Numbered from the stretch's first letter, positions 36,324 to 47,363 are shown. The stretch is 64,000 bases of DNA from Gemmobacter sp. 24YEA27 (GCF_030052995.1 NZ_JASJPW010000001.1:3028001-3092000); one strand, 5' to 3'. Notes: generated by a model not told the origin, from the letters alone. Numbers and translations: made by a program.

Positions 36324-36419
36324 TCAGCCCCGCGGGCGCAACCGGCGCTCGAAAACCTCTTGCGAGGGCAAGATCACCGGCAGGCGCCAGGCGGTCAGGA
36401 TGGATTTCAGGGCAGTCAT
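36324..36419 (-). CDS. Possible 31-residue protein
   Basis: ATG 36419 with GGAG eight bases upstream opens MTALKSILTAWRLPVILPSQ and ends at TGA 36324. The peptide is basic with an amphipathic N-terminus and an Arg-rich C-terminus. It lies between recN and purQ in the same direction. I do not recognise it; the good ribosome-binding site is the main support. Confidence 0.35.
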   Translation of the reverse strand: MTALKSILTAWRLPVILPSQEVFERRLRPRG

Positions 36420-36544
36420 GTCTTGGCTCCGAAGGATATAGGCCTCCCGGTGGTAAGATAGCAGCGCGGCACTGCGGCGAGAAGCCTCAGCCCGGCAAAG
36501 CCGTTGGTTGCGGGCTGCATGTCTGACCTCGCGTCAGGGGGAGG

Positions 36545-38188
36545 TCAGGCGCTGATCAGGCTGCGCGCGGCCTCGCGGGCGGCGTCAGAAATAGTATCAC
36601 CCGAGATCATGCGGGCGATTTCCTCGACGCGCTCGGTGTCGGAAAGCGCCACCACCGTCGAGAGGGTGACGTTATTTTCGACCCGCTTTTCCACCCGCCA
36701 GTGATGTGCGCCAAGGGCCGCGACCTGGGGCGAATGGGTGACGACCAGAACCTGAGCCTCATCTGCCAGAGCGCGCAGGCGCCGGCCGACCGCATCGGCG
36801 GTGGCACCGCCGACACCGCGGTCGATCTCGTCAAAGATCAGCGTGAGGCCGGTGGCGCCGCCGGTCAGGCAGACTTTCAGCGCGAGGAGGAAGCGCGACA
36901 GCTCGCCCCCGGAGGCGATTTTGTTCAGGGGGCCGGGCGGCGCGCCCGGGTTGGTTGCCACGGTAAAGGTGACCTGATCCTGGCCATCGGGGCCAGGATC
37001 TGCGCCGGTGATCACGCTGCGAAACACCGCGCGCTCCATCTTCAGCGGCGCGAGTTCGGCGGCCATCGCGGCATCGAGCCGCTCGGCCGCCCGCTGCCGC
37101 AGGCCTGTGATCCGGACGGCCTCGGCCTGATAATCTGCATCGGCTTTGGCCAGCGCAGCAGCGAGGCGGCCCAGCCCGGCCTCGCCCGCATCAAGCGCCG
37201 CGAGACGGGCGGAGAGATCGACAGCATGGCGCGCCAGATCATCCGCCGGGATACCATATTTGCGTGACGCGGCGCGGATCGCGAAGAGCCGCTCTTCGGC
37301 AGATTCGAGCGCCGCCGGGTCGAAATCCAGCGCCTGAAGCGCAGCCTCCACCCCGGATTGCGCCTCGGAAAGCTCGATCATCGCGCGGGACAATGCGGCC
37401 AGCGCCTCGTCGAGACGGCCCGCCGCCTTGTCAGCCGCCGCCTCGAGCCAGCGGGTGGCATCGCGCATCCGGCCCTCGGCGCCCTCTTCCGACAGCGCCC
37501 CAAGCGCCTTGGCGACATCTTCGCGGATACGGCCCGCAGCCTGCATCAGCCGCCGCTTCGCATCCAGTGCTGCTTCTTCGCCCGGTTCGGGCGCGAGCTT
37601 TTCCAGCTCGGCCACCGCATGGCGCAGAAAATCCTCTTCGGTCTTGGCCCGGGCAATCTGCGCCTCAGCCGCCGCGATCGCCTCGCGCGCGCTGCGGCGC
37701 GCCGTCCAGAGCGCGCGCAGGGTTGCGAGATCAAGGCTGCCAAAGAGATCGAGCAAGGCCCGGTGTCCGCGCGGGTTCAGGAGCCCGCGATCGTCATGCT
37801 GACCGTGCAGTTCAACGAGCGTTTCCGACAGGCCCCGCAGCACCTCGGCCGAGACGCGGCGGTCATTGGCCCAGGCCTGGCGGCGACCATCGGCATGGGC
37901 CAGACGACGGAGAATAAGCTCGCCCTCGGTTTCCACGCCGGCCTCTTCAAGGATCGCATGGGCCGGATGCCCGGCGGGCAGATCGAAAATGGCCGTGACC
38001 TCGCCCCGGTCGGCGCCCTGCCGCACCAGATCGGCGCGGCCCTTCCAGCCCAGCACCATGCCAAGCGCATCAAGCAGGATCGACTTGCCCGCCCCGGTCT
38101 CGCCGGTCAGCACATTGAGCCCCGCGCCGAGATCCAGCGTGAGGCGGTCAATGATCAGAATGTCGCGAATGTCGAGCGAGATCAGCAT
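36545..38188 (-). CDS. recN: DNA repair protein RecN (SMC-like)
   Basis: A 547-residue SMC-family ATPase. Walker A is GETGAGKS near residue 31 in LNVLTGETGAGKSILLDALG; two helical arms follow, then the signature IASGGELSRFLLALK and Walker B LTLIFDEIDRGVGG. RecN helps pair broken DNA ends during double-strand break repair. It is the last gene of the lpxC-bamD-recN run, 65 bases after bamD. Confidence 0.95.
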   Translation of the reverse strand: MLISLDIRDILIIDRLTLDLGAGLNVLTGETGAGKSILLDALGMVLGWKGRADLVRQGADRGEVTAIFDLPAGHPAHAILEEAGVETEGELILRRLAHADGRRQAWANDRRVSAEVLRGLSETLVELHGQHDDRGLLNPRGHRALLDLFGSLDLATLRALWTARRSAREAIAAAEAQIARAKTEEDFLRHAVAELEKLAPEPGEEAALDAKRRLMQAAGRIREDVAKALGALSEEGAEGRMRDATRWLEAAADKAAGRLDEALAALSRAMIELSEAQSGVEAALQALDFDPAALESAEERLFAIRAASRKYGIPADDLARHAVDLSARLAALDAGEAGLGRLAAALAKADADYQAEAVRITGLRQRAAERLDAAMAAELAPLKMERAVFRSVITGADPGPDGQDQVTFTVATNPGAPPGPLNKIASGGELSRFLLALKVCLTGGATGLTLIFDEIDRGVGGATADAVGRRLRALADEAQVLVVTHSPQVAALGAHHWRVEKRVENNVTLSTVVALSDTERVEEIARMISGDTISDAAREAARSLISA

Positions 38189-38253
38189 GAGAGGATCAGC
38201 ATTTGAGGACTGGCCTTGATCGGAGGGGACGCATCACGCCCCCTGCCCGACCG

Positions 38254-39129
38254 TTACAGCCACTCACCACGGACCATCTGACGATAAGCCTTCGACAGCC
38301 AGCTGTCGCCTTTGACCTCGGGCGAGAGGCCTTTGCCTTTCAGCAGATCATAGCCGTCCTGGTAGAAGGGCGAGGACTGGTAGTTATAGCCGAGTATCGC
38401 ACCGGCAGTCTGTGCCTCGGCTTCGAACCCAAGCGCCAGATAGCATTCGATCAGACGATAGAGCGCCTCGGCGGTATGCGTCGTGGTCTGGTAATCCTGC
38501 ACCACGGTGCGGAAGCGGTTCAGCGCGGCGGTGTAGTGACGGCGCTTGAGATAATAGCGCCCGATCTCCATTTCCTTCGCCGCGAGATGGTCGAAGGCGA
38601 GATCGAATTTCATGATCGCCGAAGTGCTGTATTCGCTGTCCGGATAGCGTTCGATCACATCGCGCAAGGAGACCAGCGCCTGATAGGTCAGGCCCTGGTC
38701 GCGGCCGACATCCTCGATCTGATCATAATAGCTGAGCGCCATCAGATAGGCCGCATAGGGCGCATCTTCATCATCTGGGTAGAAATCGAGGAAGCGTTGC
38801 GCCGCGGCGCGTGCCTCTTCGTATTTCTTCGTCTTGTGATTGACGAAAGCCTGCATGATCAGGGCGCGTCGGGCGAATTCCGAATAGGGATAAAGCCGTT
38901 CAACTTCCTGGAAATACATCAGGGAATCACCGGCACGGCGGGCTGTTTCCAGCTCCAGCTCGCCCTTGCGGTAGATTTCCTCGGCATTGAGGGCCTCGAG
39001 CGACTCGGTCTTTGAAGCTTTGCCGCCACCGCAGGCCGAAAGCGACACCGTGAGCAGCAAGACTGCCCCGATCTTCAGCGCCGGAATGCCTGATCCCGGT
39101 CCCTTGCCTGCCATCTTCCGCTTATCCAA
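38254..39129 (-). CDS. bamD: Outer-membrane protein assembly lipoprotein BamD
   Basis: A 291-residue lipoprotein. The signal ends in the lipobox LSAC at about residue 33. The mature part has TPR-like helical repeats beginning EIYRKGELELETARRAGDSL, with YPYSEFARRALIMQAFVNHK typical of BamD/ComL. As part of the BAM complex on the periplasmic face of the outer membrane it helps fold beta-barrel proteins. It lies between lpxC and recN, the usual Rhodobacterales order. Confidence 0.94.
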   Translation of the reverse strand: MDKRKMAGKGPGSGIPALKIGAVLLLTVSLSACGGGKASKTESLEALNAEEIYRKGELELETARRAGDSLMYFQEVERLYPYSEFARRALIMQAFVNHKTKKYEEARAAAQRFLDFYPDDEDAPYAAYLMALSYYDQIEDVGRDQGLTYQALVSLRDVIERYPDSEYSTSAIMKFDLAFDHLAAKEMEIGRYYLKRRHYTAALNRFRTVVQDYQTTTHTAEALYRLIECYLALGFEAEAQTAGAILGYNYQSSPFYQDGYDLLKGKGLSPEVKGDSWLSKAYRQMVRGEWL

Positions 39130-39359
39130 ACCTGACTTCCTTGCCCGGATCCGCCACGTCGCGACCGGGATACACCCCTGCCCCAGACCGATGGACCCGG
39201 TTTACCCGGGGCTCATCCTGGCGATTTGCCTGTGTCCTAGCACAGAAAAATCGGTTGCGCAAAATGCCTTTCTTATCCGCCATAAAGCCGCCTGCCTGTG
39301 GGGTGAGGGTCGCCGAACTGCCACTTTGCAAGGCCGGCCCGCCCCTCTGCGGCGCGCAA

Positions 39360-40340
39360 TCAGGCAGCGCGGCGGCGCGAGGACGGCAGATCTCCGCGAT
39401 GAACGCCGATTCCAGGCAGTTTCCCGCCGATGCCGCTGCTGCATTCCTCGATCCGGAAATTGGCCGGGTCGGCGAACAACGCGCGCAGGAGGCGGTTGGT
39501 CAGCGCGTGACCCGCACGAATGCCGGTGTAACGCCCGAGAATCGGACCGCCGGCAAGCGACAGATCGCCCACAGCATCGAGCATCTTATGGCGCACCGGC
39601 TCGTCCTCATGGCGCAGACCGCCGGGCGAAACCACACGGTCACCGTCAAACACAACGGCATTGTCCAGCGTGCCACCAAGCGCGAGGCCACGCTCACGCA
39701 TCGCATCGACATCGGCCTGACGGCAGAAGGTGCGGCTGTCGGACAATTCGCGCACGAAAGCGCCGTTCGACATGCGCAGATGGCGTTCCTGGGTGCCGAT
39801 TGCGGCCTCAGCGAACTCGATGCGGAAGTCGATTTCCAGCATATCGGCGGGCTCAAGACGGGCAATCGCCTCGCCTTCGCGCACTTCAACCGGTTTCAGC
39901 ACGCGGATGGCGCGGATTTCCGACGCCTGTTCGCGAATGCCGGCCGCCAGAAAACCCTGCACAAAAGGCTCGGCCGAGCCGTCAAGGATCGGCACTTCGC
40001 CGCCATCAATCTCGATCAGCGCGTTATGGATCGCGCAGCCGGCAAGGGCCGCGGTCAGATGTTCGATGGTCGAGACCGAAACCCCATCGGCATTCTCGAC
40101 AAAGGTGCAAAGCCGCGATGGCGTCACCGCCGACCAGATCGCCGGGATATCGGCGCGCTGCCCGCTGGTTCCGGCCAGAATATCGGTGCGGCGAAACCAG
40201 ATGCCGTGATCGGCCGGAGCCGGGCGCACCGTCATGCGCGCAGACTGCCCGGTGTGGAGACCCACGCCGCTGAAGCTGACTGCCGTGTTCAGTGTGTTTT
40301 GCACCCTGGTGCCTCTTTCTCTCGCCGTCTGGTCCTGCAT
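39360..40340 (-). CDS. lpxC: UDP-3-O-acyl-N-acetylglucosamine deacetylase
   Basis: A 326-residue Zn enzyme for the first committed step of lipid A synthesis. It opens with QNTLNTAVSFSGVGLHTG. Zn ligands are seen in STIEHLTAAL and in RHKMLDAVGDLSLAG (His and Asp). ATG 40340 is used; a GTG at 40304 closer to the conserved start is an alternative. It is preceded by a ftsZ terminator and a 206-base gap, so it probably has its own promoter. Confidence 0.95.
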   Translation of the reverse strand: MQDQTARERGTRVQNTLNTAVSFSGVGLHTGQSARMTVRPAPADHGIWFRRTDILAGTSGQRADIPAIWSAVTPSRLCTFVENADGVSVSTIEHLTAALAGCAIHNALIEIDGGEVPILDGSAEPFVQGFLAAGIREQASEIRAIRVLKPVEVREGEAIARLEPADMLEIDFRIEFAEAAIGTQERHLRMSNGAFVRELSDSRTFCRQADVDAMRERGLALGGTLDNAVVFDGDRVVSPGGLRHEDEPVRHKMLDAVGDLSLAGGPILGRYTGIRAGHALTNRLLRALFADPANFRIEECSSGIGGKLPGIGVHRGDLPSSRRRAA

Positions 40341-40492
40341 CAGGACAATCAGAACGGGTCCGCCGCATTCCGGGCTCTGGGAGAACCCCCACGCCTTCGT
40401 TAAGATTAGTTAGTAAATGGTGAGGGGGATCACAATTCACCTTTTGCAACGGTTTGTGACACTGTTTGCGACTGCGGCAAGACGATGATTTC

Positions 40493-40524
40493 AAAAGAAA
40501 AAGGGCCGGTTTCCCGGCCCCTTT
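40493..40524 (-). terminator. Intrinsic terminator after ftsZ
   Basis: On the minus strand a GC stem (GGGCCGG/CCGGCCC type, loop GAAA) is followed by CTTTTTCTTTT, 25 bases past the ftsZ stop. Confidence 0.8.
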
Positions 40525-40546
40525 GTAACATAGGATTCTGCTCGTT

Positions 40547-42355
40547 TCAGTTGGCCTGTCTTCTGAGGAATGCAGGAATCTCGATCTTGTCCTGATCGTT
40601 GCCGGTCTCGCCTTCGTCATCATAGGCGGTGACCGGAGGTTGTTGACGATGCGACTGTGCGGGGCTGCGCTCGGCCTGGGTGCCACTTTCGAGATGGCCG
40701 GCCATGCGGTTGATCAGCGAGCCGATGCCAAAGCGCGGGCGCGCGGCCTGCGCAGGTTCCTGGGCAAGCGGCTGTTGTTGCGGCTGCGCCTGACGCGGGT
40801 TTTTCTGCACCGCATTGGCCAGACGGGCCAGCGCGGCCGGGGTCGGCGTGCCGGGCACATGCGGGCGCGGTGCGACGAAGGAGCCGGCTTCGGCCTCAAT
40901 CGAAGCGGGCGTCGGACGGGCCGAAGTCATGCCGGCCTGGCCAGCGGCCGGACGCGGGCGATAGACCGGCGGCGGCACGTCGTTCACGTGGCCGTGGTGG
41001 TCTTCGTTCTCATAGCGCGGCTGAAAATCATGTCCATGGGTCTCGCCGGCACCGAAAAGATCTTCGGTATGCGCGGCGCGCGGCGCCGCAGCAGGCTGGG
41101 CGGGCGCGTAGGACGGAGCGGGCGCGTAAGCCTGGGGCGGTGCCGGGGCATAGGCCGCAGGCTGCGGAGCCGGCTGGTGCGCAACGGGTTGCGGTGCTGC
41201 CGGAGCGTGCGACATCGGCTGCATCGGGGGTTGCGCGGCGGGCTGCCAGTTCTGCTGCGGGGCGGCGGCGGCCGGCACGAAGGCCACATCCGGCACATCG
41301 CTGTGTCCGGCGCCATGGCCCGGCTGCAGTTGCAGCGGCTGCGCCATCGGGCGACGCGTCAGGGGTTGTTCGGGCTTCAGCTGCTGGCCCGCGTCGATTC
41401 CGGTGGCCACGACCGAGACGCGGATGCGCCCTTCCATCGTATTGTCCAGCGTCGAACCGACGATGATATTCGCTTCCGGATCGACTTTCTCGCGGATGAT
41501 ATTCGCGGCTTCGTCCAGTTCGAACAGGGTCAGATCATGGCCGCCGGTGATCGAGATCAGCACGCCTTTGGCGCCATTGAGGCTGATTTCATCGAGGAGC
41601 GGGTTGGCAATCGCCTTTTCGGCTGCCTGAACAGCGCGGTCATCGCCATCAGCCTCACCCGTCCCCATCATCGCCTTGCCCATCTCATCCATCACCGAAC
41701 GGACATCGGCGAAGTCGAGATTGATGATGCCCGGGCGGACCATCAGATCGGTCACACCTTTGACGCCCTGATAGAGAACGTCATCGGCCATCGCGAAGGC
41801 TTCGGTAAAGGTGGTACGGTCATTCGCCAGACGGAACAGGTTCTGGTTCGGAATGATGATCAGCGTATCGACGACCTTTTGCAGCGCCTCGATACCCTCT
41901 TCGGCCTGACGCATGCGCTTGCCGCCTTCAAACGAGAAGGGCTTGGTCACGACACCGACGGTCAGAACGCCCAGCTCACGCGCGGCCTGCGCGATGATCG
42001 GCGCGGCGCCCGTGCCGGTGCCGCCGCCCATGCCGGCGGTGATGAAGCACATATGCGCGCCGGCCAGATGGTCGACAATCTCTTCGATGGTTTCTTCGGC
42101 GGCGGCAGCCCCAACCGACGGACGCGCCCCTGCGCCAAGCCCCTCGGTCACCTTCAGACCCATCTGGATCCGGGCATGCGCCATGGACTGCTGAAGCGCC
42201 TGGGCATCGGTATTCGCCACGACGAATTCGACGCCTTCAAGCTGCTTGTCGATCATATTATTGACCGCATTACCGCCTGCCCCGCCCACACCAAACACGG
42301 TAATGCGCGGCTTCAGCTCTTCCCGCTGGTTCGCCATCGTCAGATTGAGTGCCAT
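40547..42355 (-). CDS. ftsZ: Cell division protein FtsZ
   Basis: A 602-residue tubulin-like GTPase. The GTP-binding T4 loop [10 protein letters not shown] is in [20 protein letters not shown], and NTDAQALQ and T7 NLDFADV are present. The core ends near residue 320. A linker of about 260 residues rich in Pro, Ala and Gln follows, as in other Rhodobacterales FtsZ. The C-terminal peptide [10 protein letters not shown] binds FtsA and other partners. A 260-base gap separates it from ftsA and probably contains its own promoter. It builds the Z ring at midcell. Confidence 0.97.
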   Translation of the reverse strand: MALNLTMANQREELKPRITVFGVGGAGGNAVNNMIDKQLEGVEFVVANTDAQALQQSMAHARIQMGLKVTEGLGAGARPSVGAAAAEETIEEIVDHLAGAHMCFITAGMGGGTGTGAAPIIAQAARELGVLTVGVVTKPFSFEGGKRMRQAEEGIEALQKVVDTLIIIPNQNLFRLANDRTTFTEAFAMADDVLYQGVKGVTDLMVRPGIINLDFADVRSVMDEMGKAMMGTGEADGDDRAVQAAEKAIANPLLDEISLNGAKGVLISITGGHDLTLFELDEAANIIREKVDPEANIIVGSTLDNTMEGRIRVSVVATGIDAGQQLKPEQPLTRRPMAQPLQLQPGHGAGHSDVPDVAFVPAAAAPQQNWQPAAQPPMQPMSHAPAAPQPVAHQPAPQPAAYAPAPPQAYAPAPSYAPAQPAAAPRAAHTEDLFGAGETHGHDFQPRYENEDHHGHVNDVPPPVYRPRPAAGQAGMTSARPTPASIEAEAGSFVAPRPHVPGTPTPAALARLANAVQKNPRQAQPQQQPLAQEPAQAARPRFGIGSLINRMAGHLESGTQAERSPAQSHRQQPPVTAYDDEGETGNDQDKIEIPAFLRRQAN

Positions 42356-42615
42356 GGTTCCGCCTGTCCGTTTTTTCCCAGGTCAACATCAAGGTTATCG
42401 CCCGTAAACCTTAATGAGCCGTTTTTGTGATCGTTACGCGCGAGGTATTCTTTTCAGCTCTGTCTCATCCGTCCCGGGGCGAGACACACCGATTTGCCTC
42501 CGAGTCTATCGACATCGGCCAGGGAGGTCACGGAAAAAATAACTTACTCCCACAAAATATGGGGTATTCGTCGCCCCGATCGGCGGGATTTCGCGAGTGA
42601 CGCTGTATCCTGGGG

Positions 42616-43950
42616 TTACCAGTTGTCCTTGAACCATCTGAATGCCCTGCGCAAAGATCTCGCCGGATAGCGTTCGGCGGGAACTTCAAAATCCCACCAC
42701 TCATCCTGAGGATGTGCCGCAAAGAGACAGAGCCCCACCGCCGAGGCAAAAGCCGGCCCGGTCGCAGCCTGCGGCAGACCCTGGACCCGCAGCGGGCGGC
42801 CCAGCCGGACGCGCTGCCCGAGGATCCGGTTCGCGAGCATATCGAGCCCCGGGATCTGGCTGCCGCCCCCCGTCAGCACGATCTGCTGCGACGGCAGATG
42901 GTCGAACCCGGCGGCATCCAGCACCGTGCGCGCCTCTTCGAGGATCTCCTCGACCCGGGGGCGCATGATGCCGATCAGTTCGGTGCGGGAAATTCGGCGG
43001 CGGTCTTTCTCCCAGTCGCCGCTTTCGCCGCCGAGTTCAATCATCTCACGGTCGTCCATGCCGGTCGCAAAAAGGCCGCCATGCCGGGTCTTGATCTTCT
43101 CGGCATCCGCCGTCGGAATATAGAGCCCTTTGGAAATATCCGCCGTCACGTGATCGCCGCCCATCCGCACAGAATCGGCATAGATCATGTGCTTTTTCAT
43201 GAAGATCGAGACGCCGGTCGCGCCGCCACCCAGATCGATACAGGCGGCACCCAGCTCCTGCTCGTCCTCAACAAGGCTCGAGATTGCCGAGACATAGGCC
43301 GAAGACGCGATCCCCGCCAGTTCCAGATCACAGCGCTGGATGCAGTAAAGCAGATTCTGAATCGCGGAATCTTCCACCGAAAGCAGGTGCATGTCACAAG
43401 CCAGCCGGTTGCCGATCTGGCCGCGCGGGTCGGCAAGACCCGAGCGGTGATCCAGCGCGAAATTCACCGGCTGTGCATGCAGCACTTCACGACCCGGCCC
43501 GATATCGGGCACATCACAGGAGGCCAGCACGCGGGCAATGTCATGTTCGGTGACGACATTGTCTTCAAGATCGATCTCGCCCGCCAGCCCATAAGAGCGC
43601 GGCTCGGCGCCCGAGAAACAGGCGATCACGTGATCGACACGGACATTCGCCATTTTCTGCGCCGCCTGGACGGCGGTGCGGATGGCGCGCTCGGTCTCGT
43701 TCATCACCGAGATCTCGCCGAAACGCACCCCGCGCGAGCGGGTGGTGGCGGCGCCGATGATGCGGAATTTCGACTGGCCGGCCATCGGGCCAACGCCCTC
43801 GACCTCGCGCAGACGGGCTTCGCCGTCGAATTTCAGGATGAGGCAGGCAATTTTCGAAGTGCCCACATCAAGAATGGCAATCACGCCCCGCTGCATGGCA
43901 GCCCGGCGCATGTTCCGCATGACGCGTTGGGTCTGGTAGAGGTCGGTCAC
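42616..43950 (-). CDS. ftsA: Cell division protein FtsA
   Basis: A 444-residue actin-like protein. It starts at GTG 43950, overlapping the ftsQ stop by four bases (GTGA). After about 20 basic residues the phosphate-1 motif reads GVIAILDVGTSKIACLILKF; later come GAACIDLGGGATGVSIF and QQIVLTGGGSQIPGLD. The C-terminal amphipathic membrane-targeting helix is SLRRAFRWFKDNW. It ties the Z ring to the membrane. Confidence 0.96.
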   Translation of the reverse strand: MTDLYQTQRVMRNMRRAAMQRGVIAILDVGTSKIACLILKFDGEARLREVEGVGPMAGQSKFRIIGAATTRSRGVRFGEISVMNETERAIRTAVQAAQKMANVRVDHVIACFSGAEPRSYGLAGEIDLEDNVVTEHDIARVLASCDVPDIGPGREVLHAQPVNFALDHRSGLADPRGQIGNRLACDMHLLSVEDSAIQNLLYCIQRCDLELAGIASSAYVSAISSLVEDEQELGAACIDLGGGATGVSIFMKKHMIYADSVRMGGDHVTADISKGLYIPTADAEKIKTRHGGLFATGMDDREMIELGGESGDWEKDRRRISRTELIGIMRPRVEEILEEARTVLDAAGFDHLPSQQIVLTGGGSQIPGLDMLANRILGQRVRLGRPLRVQGLPQAATGPAFASAVGLCLFAAHPQDEWWDFEVPAERYPARSLRRAFRWFKDNW

Positions 43951-44911
43951 AATTCGGTCTCCACGGTTTCGGGCAGGGGCTGAAGGCCTTTGGCGCGACG
44001 AAGCTCGTTCATCGCATAGGTGGTGAGGCGCAGGGTCGGACGGTTCGGCAGCCGCAGATCGACCGCCGCCAGATCGCGGGCGAGCATGTCCTGGGCCTGA
44101 TCCAGGGCCAGCAGACGTTCCAGCGCGCGCACCGGACGGTCTTCGGGCAGAAGAATGCGCTGGCCGCGATCCAGCACGATGTCCCAGCGGCGCTCGCCCA
44201 TGCGGACAAGGCCCCGGATCCGGGGCGCAATCGGCCCGGCGGCGGCAAGGATCTCCAGCGCCTCAGGGGCTGCGGCATCCGCCCCCTCGCCCGCGATCAG
44301 CGACAGGTCGTCGCGGTCGGCCCGTTCAAAAAGGCCTGCGACGCGGTGACCGGTCTCGTCAACCAGCGAGAGCCCGGAGGCCTGACGCCAGACGAGGACA
44401 GGCTGGCGTTCGGTGATCAGGACCGAAAGCACGCCCCCGACCGCACCCTCAATTCGGCCCCCTTGACGGCGTCCAGTTCTTCCACCCGGGCACGGGCGGC
44501 TTCGAGATCCAGGTCAAACGAGCTTTGCGGCAGGTTCAGATCCAGCCGCGCGCGCACGGCATCCGCCAGCTCGACCGAGGAGCCCTCGATCGAGACCAGC
44601 GTCACCATAAACTCCGGGCGGCTCTGGAATTTCTCTCGCAGGTCGGTAAAGACTTGGACCACGCTGTTGCGGCGCTCTTCGCCCGACATATAGACGCCGG
44701 CCATCGCCGCCACTGCAAGCACCGGCAGCCCGACCCGCAGGAAAGCGCGCAGGTAAGGCGTCAGCATCACCCGCTGCATCCGATAGGCCCAGAGCGAGGG
44801 CGACGGATCATGCGCGACCTTCTGGCGCGTCAGCGGCGGCTCGGCGCGACCAAACCCCGGCTGGCGGCCATGGCGCGCAGGGCGCAGGCGAAAGGGGATC
44901 AGCGATCGCAT
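43947..44911 (-). CDS. ftsQ: Cell division protein FtsQ, frame broken by one missing base
   Basis: The N-terminal frame (44911 down) has a basic cytoplasmic tail, one membrane helix ([18 protein letters not shown]), and a POTRA domain from about residue 75 ([18 protein letters not shown]). It runs out as [10 protein letters not shown]. The other frame carries on [15 protein letters not shown] and ends with LPETVETEL at 43947. Adding one base to the C5 run at 44434-44438 (plus strand) gives one protein of 321 residues. FtsQ is essential in most bacteria, so a sequence error is the likely cause. It overlaps ddl (13 bases) and ftsA (4 bases). Confidence 0.9.
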
Positions 44912-45815
44912 GACGCATCCTCGACCAGCCAGGAGCAGAGCTCGGGGAAGGAAATCCCCTGATACGCCGCCTGTTCGGGCGCGAGCGAGGTCGGTGTCAT
45001 GCCAGGCTGGGTATTGACCTCCAGCAGGATCAGCCCCGCAAGGCCGCGGCTTTCATCCCAGCGGTAATCGGCGCGCGACAGGCCACGACAGCCAAGCGCC
45101 CGATGCGCCTTCACTGCAATGTCGAGGCAGGCGTCAGAGATTTCTTGCGGCAGATCCGCCGGGATCACGTGGCGCGATCCACCCGCCTTGTATTTCGCAT
45201 CGTAATCATACCAGCCATCGGTGACAATATCGGTCACACCAAGTGCGCGGCCCCCATCACGGCAACCGTCATCTCGCGGCCCGGCACATAGGTCTCGACC
45301 ATCACCATCTCGGGCATGGTCTCTGCGAGGCGCGGCGCATTCGAGCCGGGATGGACCAGATAGACCCCGACCGAGGAACCCTCATTGTTCGGCTTCACAA
45401 CATAGGGCGGCGGCAGAACATGATCGGCCTCGACCTCGTCGCGCGAAGCGATCACGCTTTCAACCACTGGCAGGCCGGCGGCGCGAAACACTTCTTTCGA
45501 GCGGGTCTTGTCCATCGCCAGCGACGAGGCCAGCAGGCCGGAATGGGTATAGGGGATACGCAGCCATTCAAGAATGCCCTGGACGCAGCCATCCTCACCC
45601 CAGCGGCCATGAAGCGCATTGAACACGGCATCCGGGCGCAGCTCGGTCAGGCGCGCGGCCAGATCGCGGCCGGCATCGACCTCGATCACCTCATAACCCG
45701 CCTCACGCAGCGCCGTCGCACATTCCGCACCCGAGGAGAGGGAAACCTCTCTCTCGGCAGACATGCCACCTTTCAGAACCGCCACGCGGGGAAATCTGCC
45801 CGATCCCGCCGCCAT
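44899..45815 (-). CDS. ddl: D-alanine--D-alanine ligase, frame broken by one missing base
   Basis: The ATP-grasp enzyme joins two D-Ala for the peptidoglycan stem. The first frame has [54 protein letters not shown] and [13 protein letters not shown], then drifts to [11 protein letters not shown]. The next frame resumes [20 protein letters not shown] and [17 protein letters not shown]. One base added to the C5 run at 45251-45255 (plus strand) gives 305 residues, the family length. It is placed between murB and ftsQ as expected. Confidence 0.92.
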
Positions 45816-45917
45816 TTACTGCCTCTCGGGGTCTTGTTGACCCCTTTTTGTTATTCCCGGCTTTATCGCCGCTTTATCACCCGGATCCCATCCCTGGATC
45901 CAGGGCCTTGACTCTTG

Positions 45918-46850
45918 TCAGCGACCTGGCTCGCCAACCCGCATGATTTCCCATTCTAGCGTGATCCCGCTGGATTGGAACACCTTTTTTCGCACTTCTT
46001 CCCCAAGTGATTCGAGATCCGTGGCCGTAGCGCCACCGGTATTGATCATGAAATTGGCATGCATCGGCGACATCTGCGCCGCGCCGACCGATGCGCCGCG
46101 CATTCCGGCGTCATCAATCAGCTTCCATGCCTTCAGCTCATGGCTGTCATCCGCCCGGCCCGTCGAGGAAAACCCGGCCGGATTGCGGAAGGTCGAGCCT
46201 GCCGTGCGCTCTTTCGTGGGCTGCGAAGCGTCGCGTTTCGCGAGTTGCTCTGCCATGCGCGCGGCCAGCGCCCCGGGGTCGCCTTCGGGTGCGCGGAAGG
46301 TGGCCGAGATCAGCACGGCGCCCTCCGGCAGGTCCGACTGGCGGTAGCGCAGGTTCAGCACCGCCGCTGGCAGAATCTTTGTCTCGCCCTGGCGGGTGAT
46401 GATCTTCACTTCCTCCAGATGGTCGGCGACATATAGCCCGTAACAGCCCGCATTCATCCTGACCGCGCCACCGATACTGCCCGGGATGGTGCGCAGAAAG
46501 GTCAGATCCCGCCCGACCTCGGCCGCCTTTTTCGCGACATGCGCGTCAAGCGCTGCGGCACCGGCAATCACCCGGTCGCCCTCGACTTCAATCCCGTTGA
46601 ACCCGCGTCCGAGCCGGATCACCACAGCACGCAGCCCACCATCGCGGATGATCAGGTTTGAGCCGACCCCCATCGGGAAAACCGCGATCTCCGGAGGCAA
46701 CGCGCGCAGAAATTCGGCCAGGTCCGCCTCATCCGCCGGCTGGAAGAACCAGTCCGCCGGGCCGCCAACCCGAAGCCAGGTCAGATCGGCAAGCGGGCGA
46801 TCAGCGGTCAGCGGGCCGCGCGGGGTGGGAAGTGCCAGAGCATGTGTCAT
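45918..46850 (-). CDS. murB: UDP-N-acetylenolpyruvoylglucosamine reductase
   Basis: A 310-residue FAD enzyme that reduces UDP-GlcNAc-enolpyruvate to UDP-MurNAc. FAD motifs [27 protein letters not shown] and [17 protein letters not shown] are present, and the catalytic serine region is [12 protein letters not shown]. It is the type I enzyme. In the dcw block it sits between a small membrane gene and ddl. Confidence 0.96.
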   Translation of the reverse strand: MTHALALPTPRGPLTADRPLADLTWLRVGGPADWFFQPADEADLAEFLRALPPEIAVFPMGVGSNLIIRDGGLRAVVIRLGRGFNGIEVEGDRVIAGAAALDAHVAKKAAEVGRDLTFLRTIPGSIGGAVRMNAGCYGLYVADHLEEVKIITRQGETKILPAAVLNLRYRQSDLPEGAVLISATFRAPEGDPGALAARMAEQLAKRDASQPTKERTAGSTFRNPAGFSSTGRADDSHELKAWKLIDDAGMRGASVGAAQMSPMHANFMINTGGATATDLESLGEEVRKKVFQSSGITLEWEIMRVGEPGR

Positions 46851-46917
46851 GGGCCTCAGCTATCCGCGAAGCCCGGCTTTGTGCAAGGGGGGGCCATGGA
46901 TCAGCGCCGCCTGCAGA

Positions 46918-47295
46918 TCACCCCTGGCGGCGTTTTGCCCGGATCTGCAGGACTTTCAGCACCAGCACTGTGAACACGACCAGTCCAGGCACCACCAGGG
47001 GCAGCCATGGCAGGATCTGGACAAGCACGCCCTCTCCGGTGCCGCTGCCGCCCCTGCCCCCGACGCCTTCACCGCCCATGAGCCAGACGAGCGGGGCCAG
47101 CAGCACAAGTATCCAGATCGCGAAGAAGTCGAAGATATTGCGCGCCTCGAGCGCTGCAATCGCCGGCGGCAGCGCCACAATACAGAGGATCAGGATCAGC
47201 CGCAGCGCAATGCCAGAGGCCTCCCCTCTGACAAAGGGGATCACCACCAGCAACAGCATCGCGACTGAGACCGGGATAACATAGGAGAGCGGCAT
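46918..47295 (-). CDS. Membrane protein of unknown function between murC and murB
   Basis: A 125-residue protein starting MPLSYVIPVSVAMLLLVVIP with about four hydrophobic helices and a Gly-rich loop (GGEGVGGRGGSGTGEG) before the last. The C-terminus (LQIRAKRRQG) is basic and likely cytoplasmic. It shares direction with the wall genes; I do not recognise a family. Confidence 0.6.
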   Translation of the reverse strand: MPLSYVIPVSVAMLLLVVIPFVRGEASGIALRLILILCIVALPPAIAALEARNIFDFFAIWILVLLAPLVWLMGGEGVGGRGGSGTGEGVLVQILPWLPLVVPGLVVFTVLVLKVLQIRAKRRQG

Positions 47296-47363
47296 GACGG
47301 ACCCCGGGCTGGACACCGGCCGCAATATTGCCCGGAGCTTTGTCCGGAATATGGCTTTCCGGC

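Noticed and set aside
40640..42430. Long plus-strand open frame opposite ftsZ
   Set aside because: Antisense shadow of ftsZ with Arg/Gly-rich random translation.
42356..42615. CtrA sites ahead of ftsZ
   Set aside because: Only isolated TTAA-like half-sites are visible; no full TTAA-N7-TTAA match.
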